A stretch of DNA of 64,000 nt from MA-ANB-1 sp965216445 (lineage in GTDB: Bacteria; Actinomycetota; Acidimicrobiia; Spongiisociales; ZC4RG35): positions 2,542,001 to 2,606,000 of the forward strand of contig OZ244166.1 in NCBI GenBank assembly GCA_965216445.1, given 5' to 3'. The position numbers were made by a program, and so were the translations under genes. Position 1 is the first letter of the stretch. The number at the start of each line of letters is the position of its first letter. The notes under the pieces were generated by a model that worked only from the letters and a program-made list of their open reading frames with translations, had not been told where the DNA came from and did not search any database. Shown in pieces: positions 50,880 to 58,265 of this stretch.

Positions 50880-51524
50880 ATGACCGCCGCGGTGGTGGTC
50901 TTCCCCGGAACCAACTGTGAACACGATGTCGTGTCCGCAATCGAATCACAAGGTGGCGACGCAACTCTCGTTTGGCACAGAGAAACCGACCTGTCGGACT
51001 TCGATCGGGTTGTCTTGCCCGGTGGCTTTGCCCACGGCGACGCACTCCGGACCGGAGCGATCGCCCGGTTCTCGCCAGTGATGGCAGAGGTCGCCCGCAT
51101 GGCGGAAGACGGATTGCCAGTGTTGGGAATATGCAATGGCTTCCAGATCCTCTGTGAAGCGGATCTCCTCCCCGGAGCCCTGATCGCCAATAGGGACCTG
51201 TCATTCATTTGCCGATACGTCGAAGTCGAAGTCACTGACACCCGCTCGGTGCTCACACAGGGTCTCGATCCTGGCGACCGTCTGCGAATCCCGCTCAATA
51301 GCTACGAAGGCAACTGGGTCGATCCAGGTGGCATCGGCCGTGTTGTGATGAAGTACACCGACAACCCCAACGGGTCGCATCTCGATGCAGCCGCCGTCGC
51401 CAACGACGTCGGAAACGTGGTTGGGATCATGCCCCACCCCGAACGAGCCACCGATGAGCTCCTCGGGTCGGTCGACGGCATTGCCCTAATCCGGAGTTTT
51501 CTCAAGACACCCGTACCGGCATGA
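50880..51524 (+). CDS. purQ: FGAM synthetase glutaminase subunit PurQ
   Basis: A 214-residue class I glutamine amidotransferase that supplies ammonia to PurL. ATG 50880 gives MTAAVVVFPGTNCEHDVVSA. The catalytic Cys is C85 in VLGICNGFQIL; the His-Glu pair is H186 and E188 in MPHPER. FAHGDALRTGAIAR is the PurQ-specific oxyanion and interface loop. The stop overlaps the purL ATG (ATGA). Confidence 0.96.
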   Translation: MTAAVVVFPGTNCEHDVVSAIESQGGDATLVWHRETDLSDFDRVVLPGGFAHGDALRTGAIARFSPVMAEVARMAEDGLPVLGICNGFQILCEADLLPGALIANRDLSFICRYVEVEVTDTRSVLTQGLDPGDRLRIPLNSYEGNWVDPGGIGRVVMKYTDNPNGSHLDAAAVANDVGNVVGIMPHPERATDELLGSVDGIALIRSFLKTPVPA

Positions 51525-53671
51525 CAACGACGCTTCCGCTCCATCGCCAACTTGGTATGACCGACGAAGAATATGCATCAGTCGTCGGGATCCTCGATCG
51601 AGAGCCGAAGCCAGCTGAGCTTGCCATGTACTCGGTGATGTGGTCGGAGCACTGTTCATACAAGTCCTCCCGGAAGCACCTCGGAAGGTTCCCTACAGAG
51701 GCACCGTGGGTGGTTGTGGGCCCCGGTGAGAACGCCGGTGTCGTTGACCTGGGCGATGGTTGGCTGGCGGCCCTCCGCATCGAGTCGCACAACCATCCGT
51801 CGTTCGTTGAGCCGTATCAGGGGGCGGCGACAGGGGTCGGAGGGATACTTCGTGATGTGTTCACCATGGGAGCCCGACCAATCGCGCTCTGGGATCAGAT
51901 CAGGTTCGGATCTCTTGACAAGCCCAAGAACCGGTATCTACTCAACGGGGTCGTATCGGGAATTGCCGGCTACGGAAATGCGGTAGGAGTGCCCACTGTC
52001 GGTGGAGACATCGAATTTGACCCAGGTTACGACGGAAACCCCCTGGTCAACGTGATGTGCCTGGGTCTATTGAAGAGGGATCAGCTGGTCCTGGGGACAG
52101 CGGGATCACCAGGTTCAGTTGCTGTTCTCCTCGGCAAAGCGACTGGCCGGGACGGAATTGGCGGAGCATCGGTACTCGCCTCCGCGTCCTTCGACGAGAG
52201 CTCCGAGGAGAAGCGTCCCTCGGTGCAGGTAGGCGACCCCTTTGAGGAAAAGAAGCTCATCGAGGCCTGCCTTGAGCTCTACAACAAAGGATTGGTCGTT
52301 GGCGTGCAGGACCTTGGAGCCGCCGGCCTGTCTTGTGCCACGTCCGAGCCAGCAGGACGAGCAGGCGTTGGAATGGAGGTAGACCTCGACCAAGTCCATA
52401 CCCGAGAAACCGGCATGACTGCAGCCGAACTCTTGATGTCCGAGTCGCAGGAGCGAATGATGGCCTTCGTCGCCCCCGAGCATGTCGACGAGGTCCTATC
52501 CGTGGCAGCGAAGTGGGAGATCGACGCGTCGGTGATCGGAGAAGTCAAAGATGGTGGCACCCTACGCATCAGCTTTGGCGACGAATTGGTGGCCGAGATA
52601 CCCGCGGCCTCCCTTGCCGACGATGCACCCCTTTACGATCGGCCAGCCACGCGGCCGGCGTGGCTCGAACAGGTCCAGGCACAAGAGGAGCCCGACCTAG
52701 CCCGCGTCGACCCGGCAGACCTCCTGCTCAGACTCCTCGACGATCCAGCTATCGGTTCGACCGCCTGGATCCACGAGCAATACGACCACATGCTGTTTCT
52801 CAACACCGTGGTCGGACCTGGAGGCGACGCTTCCGTGCTGAGAATCCAGGGGACAGACAAGGCCCTAGCGGTATCCACCGACGGCAACGGGAAGCTCTGC
52901 TACCTCGACCCACGAGTCGGCTCCGCCCGGCTCGTCTATGAGGCGGCCCTGAATGTGGCTATCACCGGAGCCAAACCACTCGCCGTCGTCGATAACCTCA
53001 ATTTCGGTAACCCGGAGAAACCGGAGGTCATGTGGCAGTTCATAGAGTCGGTGGAGGGAATCTCTGAGGCGTGCGAGGTGCTGGGAGTACCGGTCGTAGG
53101 CGGAAACGTGTCGTTCTACAACGAGACGGACGGGGTAGACATCAACCCCACTCCAGTAGTCGGTCTGCTCGGGTTGGCAGATCCAATACCCGAAACGCCA
53201 CCCCGCATAGGCCGCGCCACCGAAGGTATGGAACTTTGGCTGATTGGCCCGACGGCCATCGGACTGGCCGGTTCTGCCGCCCAACGCTTAGTTGGCCATC
53301 GGCTCGGCGGAAAGCCGACACCACCTGACCCAAAGACCGCGGGTTGGGTTACCGAACTCGCCGCGAAACTCGCCTACCAGGTTCCTGTCCTGCACGACGT
53401 TTCCGATGGTGGAGTCGCCGTAGCTGCAAGTGAAATCGCAATCGCCTCCGATGTAGGCGTGTCCATAGAAACCGGGCACGTCGAGTTGTTCTCAGAAGAT
53501 CCCCACCGTTTCCTCATGGCAGTGTCACCAGGCGAGATGCCTACCGGGATCGACAATGCCCGTCGTATCGGATCGTTCGGGGGACGAGTCGTGACCCTCA
53601 ACGGATCTTCGCTGAGTCTCGACAAAGCCACCGAAACATACATCTCGGCTTTGCCGAAGAGAATGGCCTGA
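51521..53671 (+). CDS. purL: FGAM synthetase subunit PurL (small type)
   Basis: A 716-residue PurL that forms FGAM with ATP and ammonia from PurQ. Motifs are EHCSYKSSRKHLGRFPT, the nucleotide site IESHNHPSFVEPYQGAATGVGG, GNAVGVPTVGGDIEFDPGYDG, GVQDLGAAGLSCATSEPAGR, and in the second half VVDNLNFGNPEKPEVMWQF, VVGGNVSFYNE and LHDVSDGGVAVA. The length fits the three-subunit system rather than the 1,300-residue fused type. It is the last gene of purC-S-Q-L, followed by a convergent QueA-like gene. Confidence 0.97.
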   Translation: MTTTLPLHRQLGMTDEEYASVVGILDREPKPAELAMYSVMWSEHCSYKSSRKHLGRFPTEAPWVVVGPGENAGVVDLGDGWLAALRIESHNHPSFVEPYQGAATGVGGILRDVFTMGARPIALWDQIRFGSLDKPKNRYLLNGVVSGIAGYGNAVGVPTVGGDIEFDPGYDGNPLVNVMCLGLLKRDQLVLGTAGSPGSVAVLLGKATGRDGIGGASVLASASFDESSEEKRPSVQVGDPFEEKKLIEACLELYNKGLVVGVQDLGAAGLSCATSEPAGRAGVGMEVDLDQVHTRETGMTAAELLMSESQERMMAFVAPEHVDEVLSVAAKWEIDASVIGEVKDGGTLRISFGDELVAEIPAASLADDAPLYDRPATRPAWLEQVQAQEEPDLARVDPADLLLRLLDDPAIGSTAWIHEQYDHMLFLNTVVGPGGDASVLRIQGTDKALAVSTDGNGKLCYLDPRVGSARLVYEAALNVAITGAKPLAVVDNLNFGNPEKPEVMWQFIESVEGISEACEVLGVPVVGGNVSFYNETDGVDINPTPVVGLLGLADPIPETPPRIGRATEGMELWLIGPTAIGLAGSAAQRLVGHRLGGKPTPPDPKTAGWVTELAAKLAYQVPVLHDVSDGGVAVAASEIAIASDVGVSIETGHVELFSEDPHRFLMAVSPGEMPTGIDNARRIGSFGGRVVTLNGSSLSLDKATETYISALPKRMA

Positions 53672-53699
53672 GAACACCCGCCTTCTTGGCTCGTGTCAC

Positions 53700-54752
53700 T
53701 CACCGAGCAAGGAGGAGGGCGCTGTCGCCAAACTCATGCCACAGGTAACCCTCCGACAACGCTTCCTGGTAGGCATCGGACAGGAGCGACGACCCTATGA
53801 GTGACTCGAGCATGGCCAGATGGGTTGACATTGGCTCGTGCCAACCGGTGATGAGCCCATCTACGGACCTCATCGAATGGTCGGATTCGATGAAGAGATC
53901 CGTCCAGAAGGCTGCCGGATGGATCAACCCTTGACTATCGACTGCAGACTCGAGGGCCCGGACGACCGTGGTCCCTGAGGCGACAACCCGACTTTCGGCT
54001 CGTCGGGTGTTGTTGATCAACCTGGCCGTGGACTCCGGCACACGAAGCCACTCCTGCGACGGCTTCTCCCCGGCTTCCAGGGAAGAGACTCCTGCGTGCA
54101 GAGTTATCGGAGCGACAGCTATGCCACGCGCAGCCAACGAGGCAAGAACCCGTCCGCTGAAAGGGCGCGAGGCGCTCGGCATCTCAGCAGAGCCGGAGAC
54201 TGTGGAGAAGACGGTCTGGTATGCCGAAATCGGAAGCGGCTCGTCGATGTGCGCATAGCGGATTGGGTGTCCCCACCGACCCAGATATCGCTTGAGCGGC
54301 AATTCAGATCGGAAATCCGCCATCCACAGTCTGTCGCTCGAAGCCCCAATCGGGTACGGGGCAATGATCTCGACCGAAGAGCCACCTGGTAGATCAAACC
54401 TCGTCGGTACGTCTCCGGTCCACTCCTTTGTGCCGTGGCCAGCAGCCAACCGCGGCTCGACCGCGTAACCCCCGGCAGGTATCGGGGTCGAGAAGTGCAG
54501 CACGAGTTCGTTGTCAACAGCTACCGCCGCAGGAAGCGTCGCCGAGTTGTTGACCACTATCAGATCACCCGGGGACAACAAGTCCGCGATATCAACAAAG
54601 CTCTGGTGCCCGATACCGAAGTTAGCGACGACCATCAGGCGCACTTCGTCCCTCTGGAGTCCTCTCATCTCGGCCGGCTCGTTCGCATTTAGTTCCGCCG
54701 GAACGACAAATCCGTCCAGGGGCTCTCGACTTTGTAGCCGCAGAGCGGTCAT
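53700..54752 (-). CDS. QueA-like protein, divergent (SAM:tRNA ribosyltransferase-isomerase family)
   Basis: A 350-residue protein with QueA order and landmarks: DLLSPGDLIVVNNSATLPA (58-76), KRYLGRWGHPIRYAHID, VASGTTVVRALES, and TDLFIESDHSMRSVDGLITG followed by EPMSTHLAMLESLIG. True QueA has an AAPTAGLHF motif in the SAM/substrate site. Here that site reads SAEMPSASRPFS (188-199), and the following LHxGxGTF segment is LHAGVSS. The pocket is thus changed, so the queuosine role is doubtful. No other queuosine genes are in the window. The ATG overlaps the SDR stop (ATGA), forming a two-gene operon. Confidence 0.8.
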   Translation of the reverse strand: MTALRLQSREPLDGFVVPAELNANEPAEMRGLQRDEVRLMVVANFGIGHQSFVDIADLLSPGDLIVVNNSATLPAAVAVDNELVLHFSTPIPAGGYAVEPRLAAGHGTKEWTGDVPTRFDLPGGSSVEIIAPYPIGASSDRLWMADFRSELPLKRYLGRWGHPIRYAHIDEPLPISAYQTVFSTVSGSAEMPSASRPFSGRVLASLAARGIAVAPITLHAGVSSLEAGEKPSQEWLRVPESTARLINNTRRAESRVVASGTTVVRALESAVDSQGLIHPAAFWTDLFIESDHSMRSVDGLITGWHEPMSTHLAMLESLIGSSLLSDAYQEALSEGYLWHEFGDSALLLAR

Positions 54753-55477
54753 GGGCTGACCAACTCGAGCAACTCGTCCGCGGTGTATCTGCCACTGGGT
54801 CGGTCGCTGCCTATCAAGTCGATCAGTGAGGGAACTCTGGATTCCGGCAGTGGCCGATCTGAAATGTCTTCTCCTGGGAAGGCGTCCTGGTGCATTCGCG
54901 TGCGCATATCCCCCGGGTCGAATGCGTAAATCCTGACGTCGGGCTCTTCAGCGGACATCACTCTCGAAACCTGGTCGAGGGCAGCCTTTGAAGCTCCGTA
55001 GGCACCCCATCCTGCGTAAGCAGCGACAGCGGCGTCCGAGGAAACGTTCACAATCACACCCTTCGACTTACCCAACTCGGGGAGGGCCAACTGGGCAAGG
55101 CGAACAGGAGACACAACGTTCGTCTCAAACAAAGTCAGAAGAGCAGACGGGTCGTACTCCGCCACAGGTGGGAGGGGACTAATGCCCAGGGTGCTGGCAT
55201 TGTTGACCAGCAGTCGCAAGTTCCCGATCCTCGAAGCAGCTGCCACGAGGTCCCGTCGGTGGTTCTCGTCCCTCACGTCGCCCGCAAGGGCCAGTACCCG
55301 ATTGTCGGCACCGCCTATGTCACGTTTGGCTTTCGCGAGTTCCGACCCATCTCTCGCGTCGATGACAACCCTCCATTGTCTGTCTACCAGGGACGATGCC
55401 AGTGCTTTGCCGAAGCCGCGCGACCCTCCTGTGACTATTGCCGTGCCTGGGATCAGTATTCGGTCGTGAGTGCTCAT
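54749..55477 (-). CDS. Short-chain dehydrogenase/reductase
   Basis: A 242-residue SDR from ATG 55477 (MSTHDRILIPGTAIV). The cofactor motif TGGSRGFGKALA is at 16-27, followed by ALAGDVRDENH, LLVNNASTLG (NNAG variant), VIVNVSSDAA with the catalytic Ser, and YGASKAALDQ with the catalytic Tyr and Lys. It should be an NAD(P)H oxidoreductase; the arginine after TGGS suggests NADP(H). A MerR-type promoter ends 6 bp before the ATG, so the mRNA may be leaderless. It is coupled to the QueA-like gene. Confidence 0.9.
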   Translation of the reverse strand: MSTHDRILIPGTAIVTGGSRGFGKALASSLVDRQWRVVIDARDGSELAKAKRDIGGADNRVLALAGDVRDENHRRDLVAAASRIGNLRLLVNNASTLGISPLPPVAEYDPSALLTLFETNVVSPVRLAQLALPELGKSKGVIVNVSSDAAVAAYAGWGAYGASKAALDQVSRVMSAEEPDVRIYAFDPGDMRTRMHQDAFPGEDISDRPLPESRVPSLIDLIGSDRPSGRYTADELLELVSP

Positions 55478-55483
55478 GACGTC

Positions 55484-55514
55484 AACGTACAACTTGAAGT
55501 TAACTTGAAGTCAA
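55484..55514 (-). promoter_or_regulatory. MerR/SoxR-type promoter of the SDR/QueA-like operon
   Basis: On the minus strand, TTGACT (55514-55509) and TACGTT (55489-55484) are 19 bp apart. The spacer contains CAAGTTAACTT, the core of the SoxR box, within two ACTTCAAGT repeats. Long spacers filled by a palindrome are typical of MerR-family activation. A near-identical promoter precedes the next exporter gene. Confidence 0.6.
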
Positions 55515-55537
55515 GCCCTTACCTCTTTTCGAGCGCC

Positions 55538-57052
55538 TTACTCGAAGGGAGACTGCAAAGGCTTGGCCCTGCGACGTCGTACATTCGCCTCGGCCCGGTC
55601 TTCGGCGAGGTACCGCCGCAGAACCCGGAGCGGAATGATGGAGCTGAGCGCGATCCCAAGACCTACCAACAATGACAATCCGTACCCGGCGACGACCGCC
55701 TCCGCCACTTCGGGTGAGTTTGTTGAGCTCTCACCTGAGAGGATCTCCTGGACCAAGCCCACATCGCCGATCTGTTGTGCGACAACAAACAGCAGGACAG
55801 AACCCCCGATAGCTGCGCCCACGGTGAGACCCTGATTGCGCAAGAAATGGTGGGCGGAGGTAGCTCGACCCATCTGATCCTCTGGCGTCAGCGCCCTGAC
55901 CAGATTCAAGCCTGCGTTGGTCGACATACCCACACCCACTCCGGACAACACCATGCCGACCAGCAAAACCGGCAACGCCATGTGTAGATAAACCGACGCA
56001 GCGCCTAACGCTATCCCCAGTGCCGTTGCCCCCACCCCGAGTTGCATTACGGAGGTTTCTGCGAGACGAATGAGCAACCAGCTCGAGAGGTTGGCGCCCA
56101 AGGTCCAACCGATCGTGAAAAAGAACACCGACCACGCGGTCAGGGTGGCTCCCACACCAAGTCCGGCTGAGACGTAGAGAGTTATGTATGCGGCAACCCC
56201 GAATGCGGCGGCGATGAGCAACCCTACGAATACGCCCAGCATGGAGTAGGGAAGACGGAAAATGTGCTGTGATTTCACCACCGGGTGTGCGGTGCCCCGA
56301 GCATGTCTGCGATACAGAACCGCCGCCGCAATTGCCAGAATCGTCCAAGCTGCTGATATCCAAGACAGACGGTCGACAGCCATCAGGGTCGCGACGGTGA
56401 ATAGGGCCACGAGCAGGACCCCAATCGGATCGAGCCGAAGCTTCTGTTCGGACTTCGGACCGGGCAACGGTCTCCAACCCGCGGCGATCGAGATGATTCC
56501 GAGGGGGAGGTTGACGAAAAAGATCCACCTCCACGACGCGAAGCTCAATAAGCCGGCGGCTATGGCGGGAGCTGCCGCTCCCATGACACCCCAGACTGTC
56601 GAGTTGGCAGCAAAGGCACGGCCACTTAGCCGATCGGGGTACACCAACGACGTCGCTGCCAAACCGACCGCAACCACCATGCCCGCCCCGATTCCCTGCA
56701 CAAAGCGAATTGCAACCAAGACCGCCATCGATGGGGCCAGACCAGCGGCGAAACCAGCAACTGAAAAGACCAGGACTGCCCAGCGAAATACGCGAGCGGT
56801 TCCGAGAGCGTCCACCACCGACCCTGCCATCACCGTCGCTACACCTGAGGCGAACAGATAGACGGTAATGATCCAAGGGAGGAGATTGATCTGTCCGAGG
56901 TCGGCGGCGACCTGGGGTAGGGCTGCAGCCACGGCTGTCCCCTCGAAGGCAACCAGGGCGACCGTCGTGTAGATGGCCACAGACGCGCGCAAGTAGGGAG
57001 GCGATAGAAGGCCCCCGGGCTGGTCGAGCGTCAGTGGATCTTTTTGGGTCAT
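55538..57052 (-). CDS. MFS multidrug exporter, DHA2 (EmrB/QacA) family
   Basis: A 504-residue transporter from ATG 57052 (MTQKDPLTLDQPGG) with about 13-14 membrane segments. Motifs are TVALVAFEGTAVAAALPQVA (motif D1 of DHA2), GSVVDALGTARVFRWAV (motif A variant), IRFVQGIGAGMVVAVGL (motif B) and GVMGAAAPAIAAGLLSFASWRW (motif C with W-R-W). It should export cationic or redox-active drugs by proton antiport. An upstream TTG at 57082 lies inside the operator and is rejected. It shares a MerR-like promoter with the SDR operon. Confidence 0.9.
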   Translation of the reverse strand: MTQKDPLTLDQPGGLLSPPYLRASVAIYTTVALVAFEGTAVAAALPQVAADLGQINLLPWIITVYLFASGVATVMAGSVVDALGTARVFRWAVLVFSVAGFAAGLAPSMAVLVAIRFVQGIGAGMVVAVGLAATSLVYPDRLSGRAFAANSTVWGVMGAAAPAIAAGLLSFASWRWIFFVNLPLGIISIAAGWRPLPGPKSEQKLRLDPIGVLLVALFTVATLMAVDRLSWISAAWTILAIAAAVLYRRHARGTAHPVVKSQHIFRLPYSMLGVFVGLLIAAAFGVAAYITLYVSAGLGVGATLTAWSVFFFTIGWTLGANLSSWLLIRLAETSVMQLGVGATALGIALGAASVYLHMALPVLLVGMVLSGVGVGMSTNAGLNLVRALTPEDQMGRATSAHHFLRNQGLTVGAAIGGSVLLFVVAQQIGDVGLVQEILSGESSTNSPEVAEAVVAGYGLSLLVGLGIALSSIIPLRVLRRYLAEDRAEANVRRRRAKPLQSPFE

Positions 57053-57067
57053 TGTCGGAGAGCAGTC

Positions 57068-57098
57068 ACCGTACAACTTCAACAGCAGTTCAAGTCAA
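57068..57098 (-). promoter_or_regulatory. MerR/SoxR-type promoter of the DHA2 exporter gene
   Basis: On the minus strand, TTGACT (57098-57093) and TACGGT (57073-57068) are 19 bp apart, with ACTTGAACT and GTTGAAGT in the spacer. TTGTACG(G/T)TGAC and CTTGACTT are shared with the SDR promoter at 55484-55514. The ATG lies about 16 bp after the -10. Confidence 0.6.
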
Positions 57099-57135
57099 GG
57101 CATTTCGACCCTGAGGTTTGGTTACCATCGAATCA

Positions 57136-58257
57136 ATGGCGAAGAGCATTGGAATTCTCACTGCCGGAGGCGACAGCCCCGGTCTCAACGCGGCAATTCG
57201 AGCTGTCGGGAAAGCCGCCCAAAGGGCTTATGGAATGGATGTGATCGGCTTCTATGACGGCTTCGCCGGCCTCATGGAGAATCGATACCTGGAAATGGGC
57301 ACGGATGAACTGTCAGGCATACTGACCCGAGGCGGAACGGTCCTGGGTACGAGCCGGTCGAACTGCACCAAGATGCGCCTCGACGATGGTGGCTACGTAG
57401 ACGGTCGACCCGAGATGAAGCGGGTATTCGACAAGCACGGACTGGATGCACTCGTGTGTCTCGGTGGCGACGGAACCGCCCGCAACGCCATCAAGCTGGA
57501 GAAGGTCGGGATACCGGTTCTCACATTGCCCAAAACAATCGACAACGACGTGGCGGGAACCGATGTGACGTTCGGCTTCGATACCGCAGTGACCATCGCA
57601 GCCGAGGCGATCGATCGACTGCACTCAACTGCTCACTCCCACCATCGAATAATGGTTGTAGAGCTCATGGGTCACACGGTTGGTTGGCTCGCTCTTGGCG
57701 CGGGCCTTGCCGCCGGGGCAGATGTGATCCTCATTCCCGAAGTGCCCTACGACGTTGAAACCGTTGCCAACTCGATAATCGCGCGCAAGGAGTCCGGCAG
57801 CAGCTTCTCGATCGTGGCGGTCGCCGAAGGTGCAATAAGCCGCGACAACGCCGCTGAGCGACAGGGACTGGTTCAACAACGTGAGGCCAGCTCTGGCGAG
57901 CAGCGACGGGCTCTGAAAAAGGCAATCAAAGCGTTTGACCGGGCTCACGTTGGAGGCACGGCAGACCTGGCGACTGAATTGAGTGAACTCACCGGACTCG
58001 AGTCTCGGGTGACCATCCTGGGCCATGTGCAAAGAGGAGGAACACCGACGCCGACCGATCGGCTCCTGGCTACCAAACTCGGAACAGCCTGCGCCGAATA
58101 CATAGCCGAGGGGATCCATGGCGTCATGGTCGCGTCCAAAGGTGAAGGCACCGAGCCTGTACCACTCAAGATCCCGGCGCGCAGCATTCGATCGGTGCCA
58201 TTGGATCACCCATGGGTCAGATCTGCGCGGCATCTCGGCATCGCGCTAGGAGACTGA
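57136..58257 (+). CDS. 6-phosphofructokinase, mixed-type (group III-like)
   Basis: A 373-residue PFK from ATG 57136 (MAKSIGILTAGGDSPGLNA). The phosphoryl-donor loop is GGDGTARN (110-117), with Gly after GGD as in ATP-using enzymes. The catalytic loop is PKTIDNDVAG (132-141), where Lys replaces the Gly of ATP-PFK, as in PPi-type enzymes. This Gly/Lys pair marks the mixed group III seen in actinobacteria. LGHVQRGGTPTPTDR completes the sugar-phosphate site. It is followed 8 bp later by the fused hydroxylase, so they may share a transcript, although the two pathways are not obviously linked. Confidence 0.92.
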   Translation: MAKSIGILTAGGDSPGLNAAIRAVGKAAQRAYGMDVIGFYDGFAGLMENRYLEMGTDELSGILTRGGTVLGTSRSNCTKMRLDDGGYVDGRPEMKRVFDKHGLDALVCLGGDGTARNAIKLEKVGIPVLTLPKTIDNDVAGTDVTFGFDTAVTIAAEAIDRLHSTAHSHHRIMVVELMGHTVGWLALGAGLAAGADVILIPEVPYDVETVANSIIARKESGSSFSIVAVAEGAISRDNAAERQGLVQQREASSGEQRRALKKAIKAFDRAHVGGTADLATELSELTGLESRVTILGHVQRGGTPTPTDRLLATKLGTACAEYIAEGIHGVMVASKGEGTEPVPLKIPARSIRSVPLDHPWVRSARHLGIALGD

Positions 58258-58265
58258 TTGAGCTG

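Noticed and set aside
55731..56876. Long minus-strand frame of 381 codons inside the DHA2 exporter gene
   Set aside because: Arg/Gly/Ser-rich composition and full overlap with a recognisable transporter frame show it is a shadow.
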